Both the position numbers and the translations under genes were made by a program. From NCBI GenBank assembly GCA_013285465.1, contig CP053449.1, forward strand, positions 991,540-1,055,539: a stretch of DNA of 64,000 nucleotides. The letters are read 5' to 3'. This DNA is from Pseudomonadota bacterium (GTDB lineage Bacteria > Pseudomonadota > Alphaproteobacteria > Micavibrionales > CSBR16-224). Below the pieces are notes generated by a model. It did no database searches, was not told the DNA's origin, and was given only the letters and a program-made list of their open reading frames with translations. Positions 36,641-46,204 of this stretch are shown here, piece after piece; the first letter of the stretch is position 1, and every line of letters begins with the position of its first letter.

Positions 36641-37195
36641 TTAAGCCGGTGCAACGGTATCGGGCGCGACAATCATAATCATCTGGCGGCCTTCCATGCG
36701 CGGCTGGCTTTCAATTTTGACCAGTTCGGCCAGTTCATCCTTAATGCGGTTGAAAACTTCCATACCGACATCCTGATGCGCAAGCTCGCGTCCGCGGAAG
36801 CGCATGCTGAATTTCACTTTGTCGCCGGCTTCCAGAAATTTGCGCGCAGCTTTCATCTTGACCTGATAATCATGTTCCTCGATCGTCGGGCGCATCTTCA
36901 ATTCTTTTAATTGAATGATTTTTTGTTTCTTGCGGGCGATATTGGCCTTTTTCTGCTGTTCATAGCGGTATTTGCCGTAGTCGATCAATTTGCAGACGGG
37001 CGGTGCCGCATTCGGGGACACTTCCAGAAGGTCCAATCCGGCTTCATCGGCTCTGCCAAGGGCGTCCTCTAATGTGACAACGCCGACCATTTCGCCGTCG
37101 GCGTCAATCAGCCGGACCTCGGCGGATCTGATTTGCTCATTTACGCGCGGACCGCTCTGTTGTTGCGGTCCTTTATTCGTCGTTGGGTATGCTAT
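36641..37195 (-). CDS. infC: Translation initiation factor IF-3 with an apparent AUA start codon
   Basis: IF-3 prevents subunit joining and proofreads the initiator tRNA. The frame covers the N-domain (ending near LLEVSPNAAPPVCKLIDYGKYRYEQQKK) and the C-domain with VKMKAARKFLEAGDKVKFSMRFRGRE. ATG 37090 lies inside the N-domain and would truncate it. Reading upstream in frame gives AYPTTNKGPQQQSGPRVNEQIR, the usual IF-3 N-terminus. The only start candidate there is ATA at 37193-37195, placed 8 bases after AAGGAG (37204-37209). E. coli infC uses the rare AUU start, which IF-3 itself discriminates against, so a rare start fits known autoregulation. Length is 184 aa. It follows thrS, as in many bacteria. 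Confidence 0.9.
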   Translation of the reverse strand: MAYPTTNKGPQQQSGPRVNEQIRSAEVRLIDADGEMVGVVTLEDALGRADEAGLDLLEVSPNAAPPVCKLIDYGKYRYEQQKKANIARKKQKIIQLKELKMRPTIEEHDYQVKMKAARKFLEAGDKVKFSMRFRGRELAHQDVGMEVFNRIKDELAELVKIESQPRMEGRQMIMIVAPDTVAPA

Positions 37196-37292
37196 GACGG
37201 TATCTCCTTCATTGTTAAAACGTCAAATCGTGCCCGAACGCCCGCGCTGGCCGCGAATCGTCAGGGAAGACTTGCTGCAAAGAATACTTATG

Positions 37293-39311
37293 TTATACAT
37301 TTTTTTCAAGGGGCGGTAAGGCCTCCGCCTTCAGAAGCGCGAGCGTTTCGTCAAAGGACAGAATTTGCTGCTTTTCCTCGCCAAGGCTGCGGATGGCGGT
37401 TTTGCGTTCCTCCGCCTCGCGTGCGCCGACAACCAGAATGCGTTGCACTTTTGCCAGACTGTGTTCGCGGATCTTGCGGTTGATCTTCTCGTTACGCAGA
37501 TCAATTTCGACACGCAGCCCTGCGGCTTTCAATGCGGCATAAAGCTCATTGGCATAGTCATCGGCCTCACTGGTGATGGTGGTAATCACCGCCTGTACGG
37601 GCGCAAGCCATTGCGGCAGCTTGCCTGCATAGCTTTCAATCAGCAGGCCGAGGAATCTTTCAAAGGTTCCGAAAACGGCGCGGTGAATCATGACGGGGTG
37701 ATGTTTCTCGCCGTCCTGACCGATATAATTTGCATCCAGACGTTCGGGCATCACGAAATCAAGCTGCATCGTGCCGCATTGCCATGAGCGGCCGATCGCA
37801 TCTTTCAGATGGAATTCATATTTCGGACCATAGAAAGCACCTTCGCCTTCGACAATCTCATAGGCGATACCCAGATCATCCAGAGCGGCCTTCAAATAGC
37901 CTTCCGCCTTGTCCCATGTTTCATCAGAGCCTGCGCGGACTTCCGGACGGGTCGCAATTTTGACGCTGATCTCTTCAAAGCCGAAATCCTTATAGGTTTT
38001 AAAGAACATCTCGCAGAATTTACGGCTTTCCTCCGTAATCTGATCTTCACGGCAGAAAATATGCGCATCATCCTGCGTCATCTGGCGCACGCGCATAATG
38101 CCGTGCAATGCGCCATGTGCCTCGTTCCGGTGGCAGCAGCCGAATTCCGACATACGGATCGGCAGATCGCGATAGGATTTGATGCCCTGTTTGAAAATCT
38201 GGATATGCGCGGGGCAGTTCATCGGCTTCAGCGCCATGAATTTTTCCGGCTCTTCGGAAAAGATCGGGCCGTCTTCCTCGGTATTGGGGACAACATCGGG
38301 CACGACAAACATGTTTTCGCGGAATTTCGACCAATGGCCGGATTGCTCCCAAAGCTTGCTGTCCAGCAGTTGCGGGGTTTTGACCTCGTCATAGCCGAAT
38401 TCGTCCTGACGGGCGCGGATATATTTTTCCAGCTCTTTCCAGATTGCATAGCCTTTCGGGTGCCAGAACACGCTGCCCATCGCTTCTTCCTGCAAGTGGA
38501 ACAGATCCATTTCACGGCCCAGCTTGCGGTGGTCGCGTTTTTCGGCCTCTTCCAGCATGGTCAGATAGGCTTTCAGCTCTTTCTCATTGCGCCATGCGGT
38601 GCCATAGATGCGTTGCAGCATGGCATTATTGCTGTCGCCGCGCCAATAGGCGCCGGCAACCGACATCAGTTTGAAGGCCTGTCCGACATGTTTGGTTGAT
38701 GGCAAATGCGGGCCGCGGCATAGATCATACCATTTACCCTGACGGTAAATGCTGACATCCTCATCGCCCGGCAGATCGCGGATAATCTCGGCCTTGTATT
38801 TTTCACCGATGCCTTCGAAATGCTTGATCGCTTCGTCGCGGTCCCAGACTTCGCGGATGAAGGGTTCGTTGCGCCCGATAATCTGGCGCATTTTCTTTTC
38901 AATTGCGGCAAGGTCTTCCGAGGAAAACGGCTCGTCGCGGGCAAAATCATAGAAAAACCCGTTTTCGATACAGGGGCCGATGGTGACCTGCGTGCCGGGG
39001 AACAGTTCCTGTACGGCCTCGGCCATGATATGGGCGGTGTCGTGACGGATCAGCTCCAGCGCTTCTTCGCTGTCGCGGGTGACAATGGCAATGGCGGCAT
39101 CTGCGGTAATCTCGCGGGACAGGTCAATCATCTGGCCGTCAAGCATGACAGCCAGCGCGGCCTTGGCAAGGCCGGCACCGATTGATTCCGCGATTTCCAG
39201 CCCCGTGACGGGCTTGTCGAATTCAAGCTTTTTGCCGTCCGGCAGAGTAATCACGATCATTTTCTTTTCTTGCGCTTGTTGTGACATTGTCTTCATTTCC
39301 GTTAAATTCAA
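37293..39311 (-). CDS. thrS: Threonyl-tRNA synthetase
   Basis: Class II synthetase. It has an N-terminal TGS domain, the editing domain with [12 protein letters not shown] and [11 protein letters not shown] metal/editing residues, the catalytic core with [12 protein letters not shown] and [29 protein letters not shown], and a C-terminal anticodon-binding domain. 672 aa is about normal. Three in-frame ATG codons (39311, 39296, 39287) lie at the start and none has a decisive ribosome site. infC follows on the same strand after about 100 bases. Confidence 0.96.
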   Translation of the reverse strand: MNLTEMKTMSQQAQEKKMIVITLPDGKKLEFDKPVTGLEIAESIGAGLAKAALAVMLDGQMIDLSREITADAAIAIVTRDSEEALELIRHDTAHIMAEAVQELFPGTQVTIGPCIENGFFYDFARDEPFSSEDLAAIEKKMRQIIGRNEPFIREVWDRDEAIKHFEGIGEKYKAEIIRDLPGDEDVSIYRQGKWYDLCRGPHLPSTKHVGQAFKLMSVAGAYWRGDSNNAMLQRIYGTAWRNEKELKAYLTMLEEAEKRDHRKLGREMDLFHLQEEAMGSVFWHPKGYAIWKELEKYIRARQDEFGYDEVKTPQLLDSKLWEQSGHWSKFRENMFVVPDVVPNTEEDGPIFSEEPEKFMALKPMNCPAHIQIFKQGIKSYRDLPIRMSEFGCCHRNEAHGALHGIMRVRQMTQDDAHIFCREDQITEESRKFCEMFFKTYKDFGFEEISVKIATRPEVRAGSDETWDKAEGYLKAALDDLGIAYEIVEGEGAFYGPKYEFHLKDAIGRSWQCGTMQLDFVMPERLDANYIGQDGEKHHPVMIHRAVFGTFERFLGLLIESYAGKLPQWLAPVQAVITTITSEADDYANELYAALKAAGLRVEIDLRNEKINRKIREHSLAKVQRILVVGAREAEERKTAIRSLGEEKQQILSFDETLALLKAEALPPLEKNV

Positions 39312-39429
39312 ACTGGCTTGATCGGCGCAAACCGATAGGGCATTACCGTAACATGGTGAAAGGCGTAAATCACGCGAAAAATGCGGCGTTTGCGCCTGTT
39401 TTTCCTCCGCTTATATTTATAATATAATA

Positions 39430-39458
39430 TTGACATAGTGTAAATATTTTGTTAGTTT
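39430..39458 (+). promoter_or_regulatory. Possible sigma-70 promoter before the 95-aa gene
   Basis: TTGACA at 39430-39435, a 17-base spacer and a weak -10 TAGTTT at 39453-39458. The surrounding 39400-39460 is very AT-rich and may also hold the divergent thrS promoter. Confidence 0.35.
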
Positions 39459-39501
39459 TGAACTCGTTTTTTGAAAAACTCTGAAATAAGGGAATACGCA
39501 T

Positions 39502-39789
39502 ATGGGTTATCAGGCAACCATCATCATTCATCTGGATGAAATCGACACCATCGCACAGGATAAGGATTTCGGCAAAAAGCTGGCCGCCGCCGTGCTAGAA
39601 AAAGCCAATAAAAGCCCGCAAGGCGACCAGACCGTGCGATTTAATACCAGCAGCGCACGCAAATCGGCCTCTGCCGGTGCGGTGATTGAGGTTCATCATG
39701 CCGATCATAACGTGATTGTGGAATCCGGCGGCAATACCGGACGCATCATCCGTCCGCAATGCAAAAATTTCGGCAAATGCGGGAAATAA
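39502..39789 (+). CDS. Unknown 95-aa basic protein
   Basis: A small soluble protein that I do not recognise. A strand-helix start (YQATIIIHLDEIDTIAQDKDFG, then KKLAAAVLEKANK) leads to a Ser/Ala-rich middle, a strand pair (GAVIEVHHADHNVIVESGG), and a C-terminus with two cysteines (RPQCKNFGKCGK) that could bind a metal. AAGGGAA precedes the ATG. It converges with the dotI gene, whose stop is 6 bases away. Confidence 0.6.
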   Translation: MGYQATIIIHLDEIDTIAQDKDFGKKLAAAVLEKANKSPQGDQTVRFNTSSARKSASAGAVIEVHHADHNVIVESGGNTGRIIRPQCKNFGKCGK

Positions 39790-39795
39790 TAGCCC

Positions 39796-40416
39796 TTATT
39801 TTTGCTTCATACTTTCCCTGTTTTCCCAGCGGGACATAGCGATGCCATTGGTGTTTTCAAGGGCGGGAGATCGCTCTATCGTTATACGAAGCGGCAAGTG
39901 TTTCAATTTTATGCGCTGTTTGTTTTCTGTATAAAAAAATATCTCAAGATCAGTTTCAATAACCCAGTGTAATCTACCGTCAATGATATTCTGCCCGATG
40001 ATAACTGGCGTAGTGCTGTGCGCGATTGTGTATGCTGTACCTTGTTCCAGAGGCTTGAGTAATTCCATCTCTTGTAACAGCTTGGCAACACTCTCCCACC
40101 CGTCGCGGGTGAAATATCGTGTGCTGTGTTGCAGTTCTTGTTGATAATCTTCAGCAGTAAAACTCATGGTTTCTTCCATTGCTGCCGTCATCCACGCCAG
40201 TAATGCGGTTTCGTTGATAACGGGGCGGCTGAGGGGGGTCATTTCATAGAGACTGCCATCAGGCATGTAAGAAAAATATTGTCGCGCCTCAAGACCTTTT
40301 TCCTGTTTCGCTGCGATATGGGGCGCAAGAAGCATATGCATGCAATAGAGCGTTGTCAGAAAGCCCGTCAGGATGCCGAGTGAGAGGCCGGATACAAGGT
40401 GGGAATTTACTGTCAT
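39796..40416 (-). CDS. dotI: DotI/IcmL/TraM-family type IVB secretion protein
   Basis: Inner-membrane component of Dot/Icm-type (IncI-like) secretion or conjugation systems. An N-terminal membrane helix (about 8-30) precedes a periplasmic domain with the family's typical pattern: ETALLAWMTAAMEETMSF, TRYFTRDGWESVAKLLQEMELL, then the beta-rich GRLHWVIETDLEIFF and the terminal LPLRITIERSPALENTNGIAMSRW. It shares these motifs closely with the gene at 52.5 kb, so they are paralogues. It lacks a long cytoplasmic N-terminus. Its ATG overlaps the stop of the dotJ-like gene (ATGA). Confidence 0.85.
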   Translation of the reverse strand: MTVNSHLVSGLSLGILTGFLTTLYCMHMLLAPHIAAKQEKGLEARQYFSYMPDGSLYEMTPLSRPVINETALLAWMTAAMEETMSFTAEDYQQELQHSTRYFTRDGWESVAKLLQEMELLKPLEQGTAYTIAHSTTPVIIGQNIIDGRLHWVIETDLEIFFYTENKQRIKLKHLPLRITIERSPALENTNGIAMSRWENRESMKQK

Positions 40417-40619
40417 GGCCGCTTCTCAAATACTGCAGGGTCTGGCTGTGGACGTGCATGCAGAGGAATATGGCGACCGTCATGCGTGGTGGCAAAAAAG
40501 AATGTCTGTGGTTCTGGTTTTGGAAAAATGAACCAGATTAATACGATCGCGTTGATCACAGCCAATAGAAAGCCTGTGCCGAAACCGATTAAGAACGGTG
40601 CGGTAGAATTTTCTTTCAT
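40413..40619 (-). CDS. dotJ: DotJ/IcmM-like short membrane protein (DotI N-terminal region without periplasmic domain)
   Basis: 68 aa. A single membrane helix (FLIGFGTGFLLAVINAIVLIWFIFP) is followed by FFFATTHDGRHIPLHARPQPD. That resembles the first post-membrane segment of the 52.5-kb DotI (RFFATTIDGRILQLTALD), after which the protein stops. In Legionella, DotJ is a DotI relative lacking the periplasmic domain that forms a complex with DotI. The size and the direct ATGA junction to dotI fit that role. AAGGGAA precedes the ATG. Assignment rests on this likeness alone. Confidence 0.65.
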   Translation of the reverse strand: MKENSTAPFLIGFGTGFLLAVINAIVLIWFIFPKPEPQTFFFATTHDGRHIPLHARPQPDPAVFEKRP

Positions 40620-40636
40620 CGTAGAGTTTCCCTTTC

Positions 40637-41083
40637 TCAGTTCGTTCTTTTTCTGCGGTCCTGCCGCTTGAGATAGCGTTCGAAGACGGCGACGGCATTT
40701 TGAAACTGATGGGCAAAAATCTGCCCGCCCGCCATTTCCATCATACGTGACTGGAATTCCGCGTCCAGAAAACAGGTGACTTCGGTTTCGCTGTCCGAAA
40801 CAGGTTTAAAATCCCATTTCGCATAGAGATTTTTAAACGGCCCTTTGACGGCGGTGACTTCAATGACGCTATGCGGCAGGGCGGTAATCAGACAAGTATA
40901 GGAAAAAGACAACGGCCCGATACCGACGGCGACGCGGGCGGTGAGGCTGTCTTCGCTGCGGTCAGTAATTTTCAGAGATTTAATGAAGCGCAAGACATCG
41001 GGGTATTTTTCGATATCCATCATGGCATCAAAAATGCGCTGCTGCGCATAGGGAACAACCCGTACTGCCGTATGTTTAGGCAT
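40637..41083 (-). CDS. COQ10/RatA-type START-domain protein
   Basis: 148 aa with the helix-grip fold of the polyketide cyclase/START family: [33 protein letters not shown] at the start and [19 protein letters not shown] with a C-terminal helix at the end. Mitochondrial COQ10 binds ubiquinone, and E. coli RatA is reported to affect ribosome association. In alphaproteobacteria the gene commonly follows lipA, as here. ATG 41083 overlaps the lipA stop by 8 bases; the longer frame to 41143 is rejected because it lies inside lipA. Confidence 0.87.
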   Translation of the reverse strand: MPKHTAVRVVPYAQQRIFDAMMDIEKYPDVLRFIKSLKITDRSEDSLTARVAVGIGPLSFSYTCLITALPHSVIEVTAVKGPFKNLYAKWDFKPVSDSETEVTCFLDAEFQSRMMEMAGGQIFAHQFQNAVAVFERYLKRQDRRKRTN

Positions 41084-42044
41084 GCGCCTGTTGCAGCTGT
41101 TTCTCTCGCGCGGCGCGCAGTTCCTCGAAATCGGAATCGGCATGATAGGATGAGCGTGTCAGCGGTGAGGAGGCAACCATCAAAAAGCCTTTGGCACGCG
41201 CCAGACGGGCGTAATCGTCAAATTCATCCGGTGTCACGAATTTCTGTACCGCCGCATGTTTTTTGGTCGGCTGCAGATATTGCCCGATGGTCATGAAATC
41301 GACATCGGCGGCGCGCAGATCATCCATGACCTGCATGACTTCCTCGCGGCTTTCGCCAAGACCGACCATGATGCCGGATTTGGTAAAGATGGACGGATCC
41401 TGTTTTTTGATTTCCTGAAGCAGCGACAGCGATGTGAAATAGCGTGAGCCGGGGCGGATGGACGGATACAGCCGCGGCACGGTTTCCAGATTGTGATTGA
41501 ACACATCGGGGCGGGCATCGGCGATCAGCTTTGCTGCACCGTTTTTATCGCGGAAATCGGGCGTTAAAATTTCAACGGTTGTCCCCGGTGATTTCATGCG
41601 GATGGCGGCAATGGTTTTGACGAAATGATCCGCGCCGCCATCAGGCAAATCGTCACGGTCAACCGAGGTGACGACCACATGTTTCAAGCCCATTTTTTCA
41701 ACGGCAACACCGATGCGCAACGGCTCATAGGGGTCAAGCTTGTCAGGGCGACCTGTCGCAACATTGCAGAAGGAACAGGCGCGGGTGCAAACCTCGCCCA
41801 AAATCATGAATGTGGCGTGTTTTTTCGTCCAGCATTCGCCGATATTCGGGCAGGCGGCTTCTTCACAAACCGTTGTCAGGTTCAGGTTGCGCATGATTTT
41901 ATGCGTTTCGTGATACTGCTTGGAAACGGGTGCCTTGACGCGGATCCAGGAGGGTTTCCTCTGGATCGGATTATCCGGACGGTTGCGTTTTTCCGGATGG
42001 CGGTGTTCCCGTGCGGGACGCTGTTTTTCTTCTGTCTCTTCCAT
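41076..42044 (-). CDS. lipA: Lipoyl synthase
   Basis: Radical-SAM enzyme that inserts two sulfurs into octanoyl groups of lipoate-dependent enzymes. The auxiliary cluster ligands [12 protein letters not shown] and the radical-SAM triad CTRACSFC are both present, with the conserved [11 protein letters not shown] and the C-terminal RSSYHAD. 322 aa is normal. It heads a tightly spaced minus-strand unit lipA-ratA-dotJ-dotI. No lipB is in the window. Confidence 0.96.
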   Translation of the reverse strand: MEETEEKQRPAREHRHPEKRNRPDNPIQRKPSWIRVKAPVSKQYHETHKIMRNLNLTTVCEEAACPNIGECWTKKHATFMILGEVCTRACSFCNVATGRPDKLDPYEPLRIGVAVEKMGLKHVVVTSVDRDDLPDGGADHFVKTIAAIRMKSPGTTVEILTPDFRDKNGAAKLIADARPDVFNHNLETVPRLYPSIRPGSRYFTSLSLLQEIKKQDPSIFTKSGIMVGLGESREEVMQVMDDLRAADVDFMTIGQYLQPTKKHAAVQKFVTPDEFDDYARLARAKGFLMVASSPLTRSSYHADSDFEELRAAREKQLQQAHA

Positions 42045-42095
42045 AGCACCGCACTCTAGTCAGAGTCGCGTGAAAATGCAACCTGATTCTGCGGT

Positions 42096-42836
42096 TTAGC
42101 CTTGTGTTAATTGCAGTCCGGCGAGGGCTGCGAGCAGGGCGGTTTCGGCACGCAGGATGCGGGGGCCGAGATCGGCCATGACGGTAAAATCCTGTGCGGC
42201 GAGAAGTGTCAGCTCGGCATCGGAAAAGCCGCCTTCCGGTCCCGTCAGTACTGCCAGCGGCGCATCTCCGGCCTGTTTGACGGCTGCGGCAAACGGCAGC
42301 GCGTCGCCGCTTTCGGCGCAGATAATCAGGGTGCGGGTTTTTGGCCATGTTTCCAAGAGCTTGGCCAGCGGTATTAAACCGGACACGTCAGGAACATCGA
42401 GGCGCTCGCATTGTTCGGCGGCTTCAATCACTTGCGCCTCCATACGGGCGGTATTGATGCGGGCATTAACACAGTGATCCGTCATCACGGGGATCAGTTT
42501 CGTTGCGCCCAGTTCCGTGGCTTTTTCGGTGATGAAATCCAGCCGCGTTTTTTTTATCGGCGCAAATACCGCCCAGATATCGGGGGCGGAAATTTGTTCC
42601 CTTAATGGTGCATCAAGAAGAATTGAGCCGCGTTTTTTGCCTATTTCTAAAAGCGTTGCGCGCCATTCTCCATCCTTGCCGTTAAAAACGCGCAAGGGCG
42701 CATCGGGGGAAAGCCGCAGCACATTGCGCAGATAATGGATTTGATTTTCGGACAGATCGCATGTACCCTCGGGAACGAAATCCTGCGGGATAAACAATCT
42801 GGTAAGGTTCTTTTCATCACGATGACGCGTAAGCAT
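42096..42836 (-). CDS. rsmE: 16S rRNA (uracil-1498 N3)-methyltransferase RsmE
   Basis: SPOUT-class methyltransferase of the 30S subunit. The N-terminal PUA-like domain opens with LTRLFIPQDF and NQIHYLRNVLRL. The SAM-binding knot is seen in LTGPEGGFSDAEL and LGPRILRAETALLAAL. 246 aa is normal. ATG 42836 or 42854 could be used; the much longer frame to 43235 adds a Gln-rich N-terminus antisense to ubiA and is rejected. Divergent from ubiA with overlapping or abutting 5' ends. Confidence 0.93.
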   Translation of the reverse strand: MLTRHRDEKNLTRLFIPQDFVPEGTCDLSENQIHYLRNVLRLSPDAPLRVFNGKDGEWRATLLEIGKKRGSILLDAPLREQISAPDIWAVFAPIKKTRLDFITEKATELGATKLIPVMTDHCVNARINTARMEAQVIEAAEQCERLDVPDVSGLIPLAKLLETWPKTRTLIICAESGDALPFAAAVKQAGDAPLAVLTGPEGGFSDAELTLLAAQDFTVMADLGPRILRAETALLAALAGLQLTQG

Positions 42837-43745
42837 AAAAAGGATGTAGCACATACCGATATGACGGGCAAAACTTTTGTTGATGCCTGCCTCGCAAAAC
42901 AGTTGCGCCCTTATGCGCATCTGGCGCGCTGGGATCGTCCGATCGGGACATGGCTGGTGTTGTTCCCCGGCTGGTGGACGCTGGCGCTGGCCTCGGGCGG
43001 CGTCACCGGCAATCTGCTGCAATGGGACATGCTGCGGCTTTTTCTGATTTTTGCGGCTGGCGCTTTTCTGGTGCGCGGCGCGGGATGTACCGTGAATGAT
43101 ATTTGGGACCGTGATATCGACGGCGGCGTGGAGCGGACGCAAACACGCCCGCTGGCCGCCGGCACCGTGACATTGAAACAGGCGCTGGGATTTGCAGGGC
43201 TGCAATTCCTGCTGGGGCTGCTGTTGCTGCTGCAATTAAACCATTTCACCATTATGATCGGCGTGGCCAGTGTGCTGCCGATTTGTCTTTATCCGCTGCT
43301 GAAGCGTGTGACATGGTGGCCGCAGCTGGGGCTGGGACTGGTCTTTAATATCAGCGCTTTGATGGGCTGGGCGGCGGTAACGGGAACGCTGGCATGGACG
43401 GCGATCTTTATTTATATCGGCTGTATCTGCTGGACGATCGGCTATGATACGATTTACGCCCATCAGGACAAGGAAGATGATGCGCGGCTGGGGCTGAAAT
43501 CCACCGCGCGGCTGTTCGGCAAACACAGCAAGCCGCTGGTCGGGTTGTTCTATGTGCTGGCATGGCTGTTCTGGACGGCGGCGTCGCTGATTGTCTTTAC
43601 CCATGCCTGGCTGATGCTGTTGCCGGGGCTGCACCTGCTCTGGCAGCTTGTCGTCTGGCGGACGGATGAGCCTGAAAGCTGTCTGAAAATATTTCGCTCC
43701 AACCGGACGCTGGGCTGGATTGTCTTTATTCTTTTCCTGCTTTAG
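42822..43745 (+). CDS. ubiA: 4-hydroxybenzoate polyprenyltransferase
   Basis: Membrane prenyltransferase of ubiquinone synthesis. The first Asp-rich motif is NDIWDRDIDGGVERTQTRPLAAG and the second is YDTIYAHQDKEDD. About eight hydrophobic helices are present. WDRPIGTWLVLFPGWW near the N-terminus is typical. Starts at 42822 (307 aa) and 42861 (294 aa) are both possible; the former overlaps the rsmE start. Its stop overlaps the convergent channel gene by 4 bases. Confidence 0.94.
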   Translation: MTRKHKKDVAHTDMTGKTFVDACLAKQLRPYAHLARWDRPIGTWLVLFPGWWTLALASGGVTGNLLQWDMLRLFLIFAAGAFLVRGAGCTVNDIWDRDIDGGVERTQTRPLAAGTVTLKQALGFAGLQFLLGLLLLLQLNHFTIMIGVASVLPICLYPLLKRVTWWPQLGLGLVFNISALMGWAAVTGTLAWTAIFIYIGCICWTIGYDTIYAHQDKEDDARLGLKSTARLFGKHSKPLVGLFYVLAWLFWTAASLIVFTHAWLMLLPGLHLLWQLVVWRTDEPESCLKIFRSNRTLGWIVFILFLL

Positions 43746-46117
43746 GCCTTTTTCTTTTTCGCGGCTGTTTTGCGCGGTGCGGTTTTGGTCGCATCCGAGC
43801 GGATATGCAGATCGCGCTGCGGGAACGGAATTTCGATATTGTTTTCTTTCAGGGCGTACCAGATGTCGAACCGTGCCAGTGTTTGCGCTTTGAACACGTC
43901 ACCGATATTGCGGATGAAAAAGCGCAGATCAAAAATCAGCGCGCTATCACCAAAGTCTTTAAACACGACGGTTGGCGCGGGATTTTTTAGCGTATGCGGG
44001 TTTTTCTCGGCGCAGGCCAGCAGAATATCATGCACGGTTTTCGGGTCGGCGCTGTAGGAGACACCGACGGGAATAACAACCCGGCCGATTTTGTCGCTAT
44101 GCGTCCAGTTCTTGACGGAGGAGGAAATCAGCTCCGAATTCGGGACAATGATCGAGGTGCGGTCAAAGGTTTCGATTTCCGTCGAACGGACATTGATGCT
44201 TTTGACAATGCCTTCGCCCGAGGCAACGACAACCCAGTCACCGGTTTTGATCGGGCGCTCGAACAATAGAATCAGGCCCGAGACGAAATTATTGACGATA
44301 CTTTGCAAGCCGAAACCGATACCGACGGAGAGCGCGCCGGCGATCAGCGCCAGATTGGTCAGGTTAAAGCCGAAGGCCGAGAGCCCCGCAAATAGCGCGA
44401 TAATCGTTCCGGCATAGCCCAGAATTTGCACCAGCGAGCTACGGACGGAATCCTCGATTTTGGTTTTTGGCAGAATCCGCTGCCCCAGCACGCGCTGCAG
44501 TGACCGTGTCAGGAACAGCAGCATAAAGAACACGACAATCGACAGCGAGATTTTTGCAATCGAAATATTCATGCCGCCGATTTGCACGCCGTAAAAAGCC
44601 TTGATACCCCATTCCTTGATTTCCAGCCATTCCGTGCCGAACATGCCGGCAAAGACAGGGATGCTGAGTAGAACCAAAAACATATCCAGCGTCAGGGAGG
44701 CCCAAAAGAAAACCAGTTTTTCATCTTTCACTTCCGGTGCGGGTGCCGCCGCTTGTGCGTCATCCGGTGTGCCGCCCAGCCCGCGATGCACAAAGGCATC
44801 CAGCTGATACAGTGACGGGCGCAGACTGCCGCGCAGCATCAGGACAAAGGTCAGGAAGAAACCGACCAGAGCGATTTGCGTGCTGAGATAGCGCGTCAGT
44901 GAAACATAGCCGAAAACATTGGCCGCCAGAATAAATACGCCGGCAAGGGGAAACAGGTAAAAGATTTTTTTCGGCAGAAAAAACCGTGCGCGTTCGCTTT
45001 TGGAGCGCAATGTCATCGAAGAGAAAACCAGCAGAAAACAGGCGAAAATGCTGCTGAAGACATAGCTGTGTGCGACAATCATTTCAATCGGTGAGCCGGA
45101 AATGCGCCCGTATTCCATCAAAACGGAATCGGCACCGTATAACAGGCCGGAAAGGATCAGCAGCCATTTCATGGCCTTGCGGATATTTCCGGCAATCGCC
45201 AGATTGCGGGCGGCGGTGGTCAGAAAAATCGCCAGCGCCGTCAGCAACAGCACCCGTTTTGCGAAATCAAGCGCAATCTGGTCAAGATCGGGTGCAACGC
45301 TGAGTGCCTGAAACACAATAAACAGCGCAATCAGAATGCCGCAAAAAGGGATGATGGTGGCAAGGCTGGCCAGCGCAAAGGGTGTGTAGACACTATCCTC
45401 CGGATGGTCGGCGAGTTTTGCGCGCAAAAAGCGGCGCATGGATATTGTGCTGCCGCCGATCAAAAGCGCGGCAATCAGCAGCGCGATTTTCATATGGTTT
45501 TCTTGCCAGATGGTGTTGTGGATAAGCGTGGCAATCTTTTTTTGCAATTCCATCATTGCGGTATGGCCGGTTTTCCACAGTCCCAGATCAAAAGGCAGAG
45601 TCTGGCGTTCCATCAGCCGGCTGACGAACATGCCGCGCCTAAGGGCGGTAATCCGCTCCAGAGAGCGCAAGGTCTTGGCATGGGATGCCTCGGCAAGTTT
45701 GAGCGTTGCCTCCAGCGCATGTGCCTTATCCGTCAGCTGGGCGCGTAATGCGCGTATGCCGTCAGGTTCCGGCGCCGGTGTTTCGCCTTCTGCGGCAGGG
45801 GCGGGCGGCTCTCCCAAATCGCTGACATCCGCCAGCGCGGTTTCATGCAAAGGGGTGATTTCATCATCAACCGCCTGAAAATGGTCGCGCAGCAGGCGCA
45901 GATTATCGCGTGCCTTGTTCAGCTGCTTGTTCGTCAGCCCCTCTTGCGTCAGCAGGAGATCAAAGGATTCAAGTTCGGCCTGCTTTTCCTGCAGATCGCT
46001 TTGCAATGCGGTCAGGCGGGATTCCGTGCTTGTCTGCGCGGCGGCATGCAGCGGGAAAAGAAAAGCAGAGAAGAGCAGTGCGGCACAAAGCCGGATCCAA
46101 AAGCGCGGGGAGAACAT
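43742..46117 (-). CDS. Large MscS-family mechanosensitive channel with DUF3772-like periplasmic region
   Basis: 791 aa. A signal peptide (ending LHAAAQ) precedes a coiled-coil periplasmic part (about 30-200), then about eleven hydrophobic helices. The MscS core follows with the pore-lining region (LALIAGALSVGIGFGLQSIVNNFVSGL) and the beta domain (EGIVKSINVRSTEIETFDRTSIIVPNSELI). The C-terminus ends in the Lys/Ala-rich tail TKTAPRKTAAKKKKA. It resembles the YbdG/MscK/DUF3772 class, which open on membrane tension or modulate osmotic adaptation. It lies on the same strand as the two glucan hydrolase genes, 87 bases downstream of the first. Confidence 0.88.
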   Translation of the reverse strand: MFSPRFWIRLCAALLFSAFLFPLHAAAQTSTESRLTALQSDLQEKQAELESFDLLLTQEGLTNKQLNKARDNLRLLRDHFQAVDDEITPLHETALADVSDLGEPPAPAAEGETPAPEPDGIRALRAQLTDKAHALEATLKLAEASHAKTLRSLERITALRRGMFVSRLMERQTLPFDLGLWKTGHTAMMELQKKIATLIHNTIWQENHMKIALLIAALLIGGSTISMRRFLRAKLADHPEDSVYTPFALASLATIIPFCGILIALFIVFQALSVAPDLDQIALDFAKRVLLLTALAIFLTTAARNLAIAGNIRKAMKWLLILSGLLYGADSVLMEYGRISGSPIEMIVAHSYVFSSIFACFLLVFSSMTLRSKSERARFFLPKKIFYLFPLAGVFILAANVFGYVSLTRYLSTQIALVGFFLTFVLMLRGSLRPSLYQLDAFVHRGLGGTPDDAQAAAPAPEVKDEKLVFFWASLTLDMFLVLLSIPVFAGMFGTEWLEIKEWGIKAFYGVQIGGMNISIAKISLSIVVFFMLLFLTRSLQRVLGQRILPKTKIEDSVRSSLVQILGYAGTIIALFAGLSAFGFNLTNLALIAGALSVGIGFGLQSIVNNFVSGLILLFERPIKTGDWVVVASGEGIVKSINVRSTEIETFDRTSIIVPNSELISSSVKNWTHSDKIGRVVIPVGVSYSADPKTVHDILLACAEKNPHTLKNPAPTVVFKDFGDSALIFDLRFFIRNIGDVFKAQTLARFDIWYALKENNIEIPFPQRDLHIRSDATKTAPRKTAAKKKKA

Positions 46118-46204
46118 GCGGGGTATATCCGTTAAGTTTTTGTTATTTCAAGCCTATTCACATCCAGCATAGAGTGCGCGGTGGCTTTGTCAAGACGGAT
46201 ATCG

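Noticed and set aside
42855-43235. Gln-rich N-terminal extension of rsmE
   Set aside because: It lies wholly antisense to ubiA and the RsmE fold begins later at LTRLFIP; it is a chance extension.
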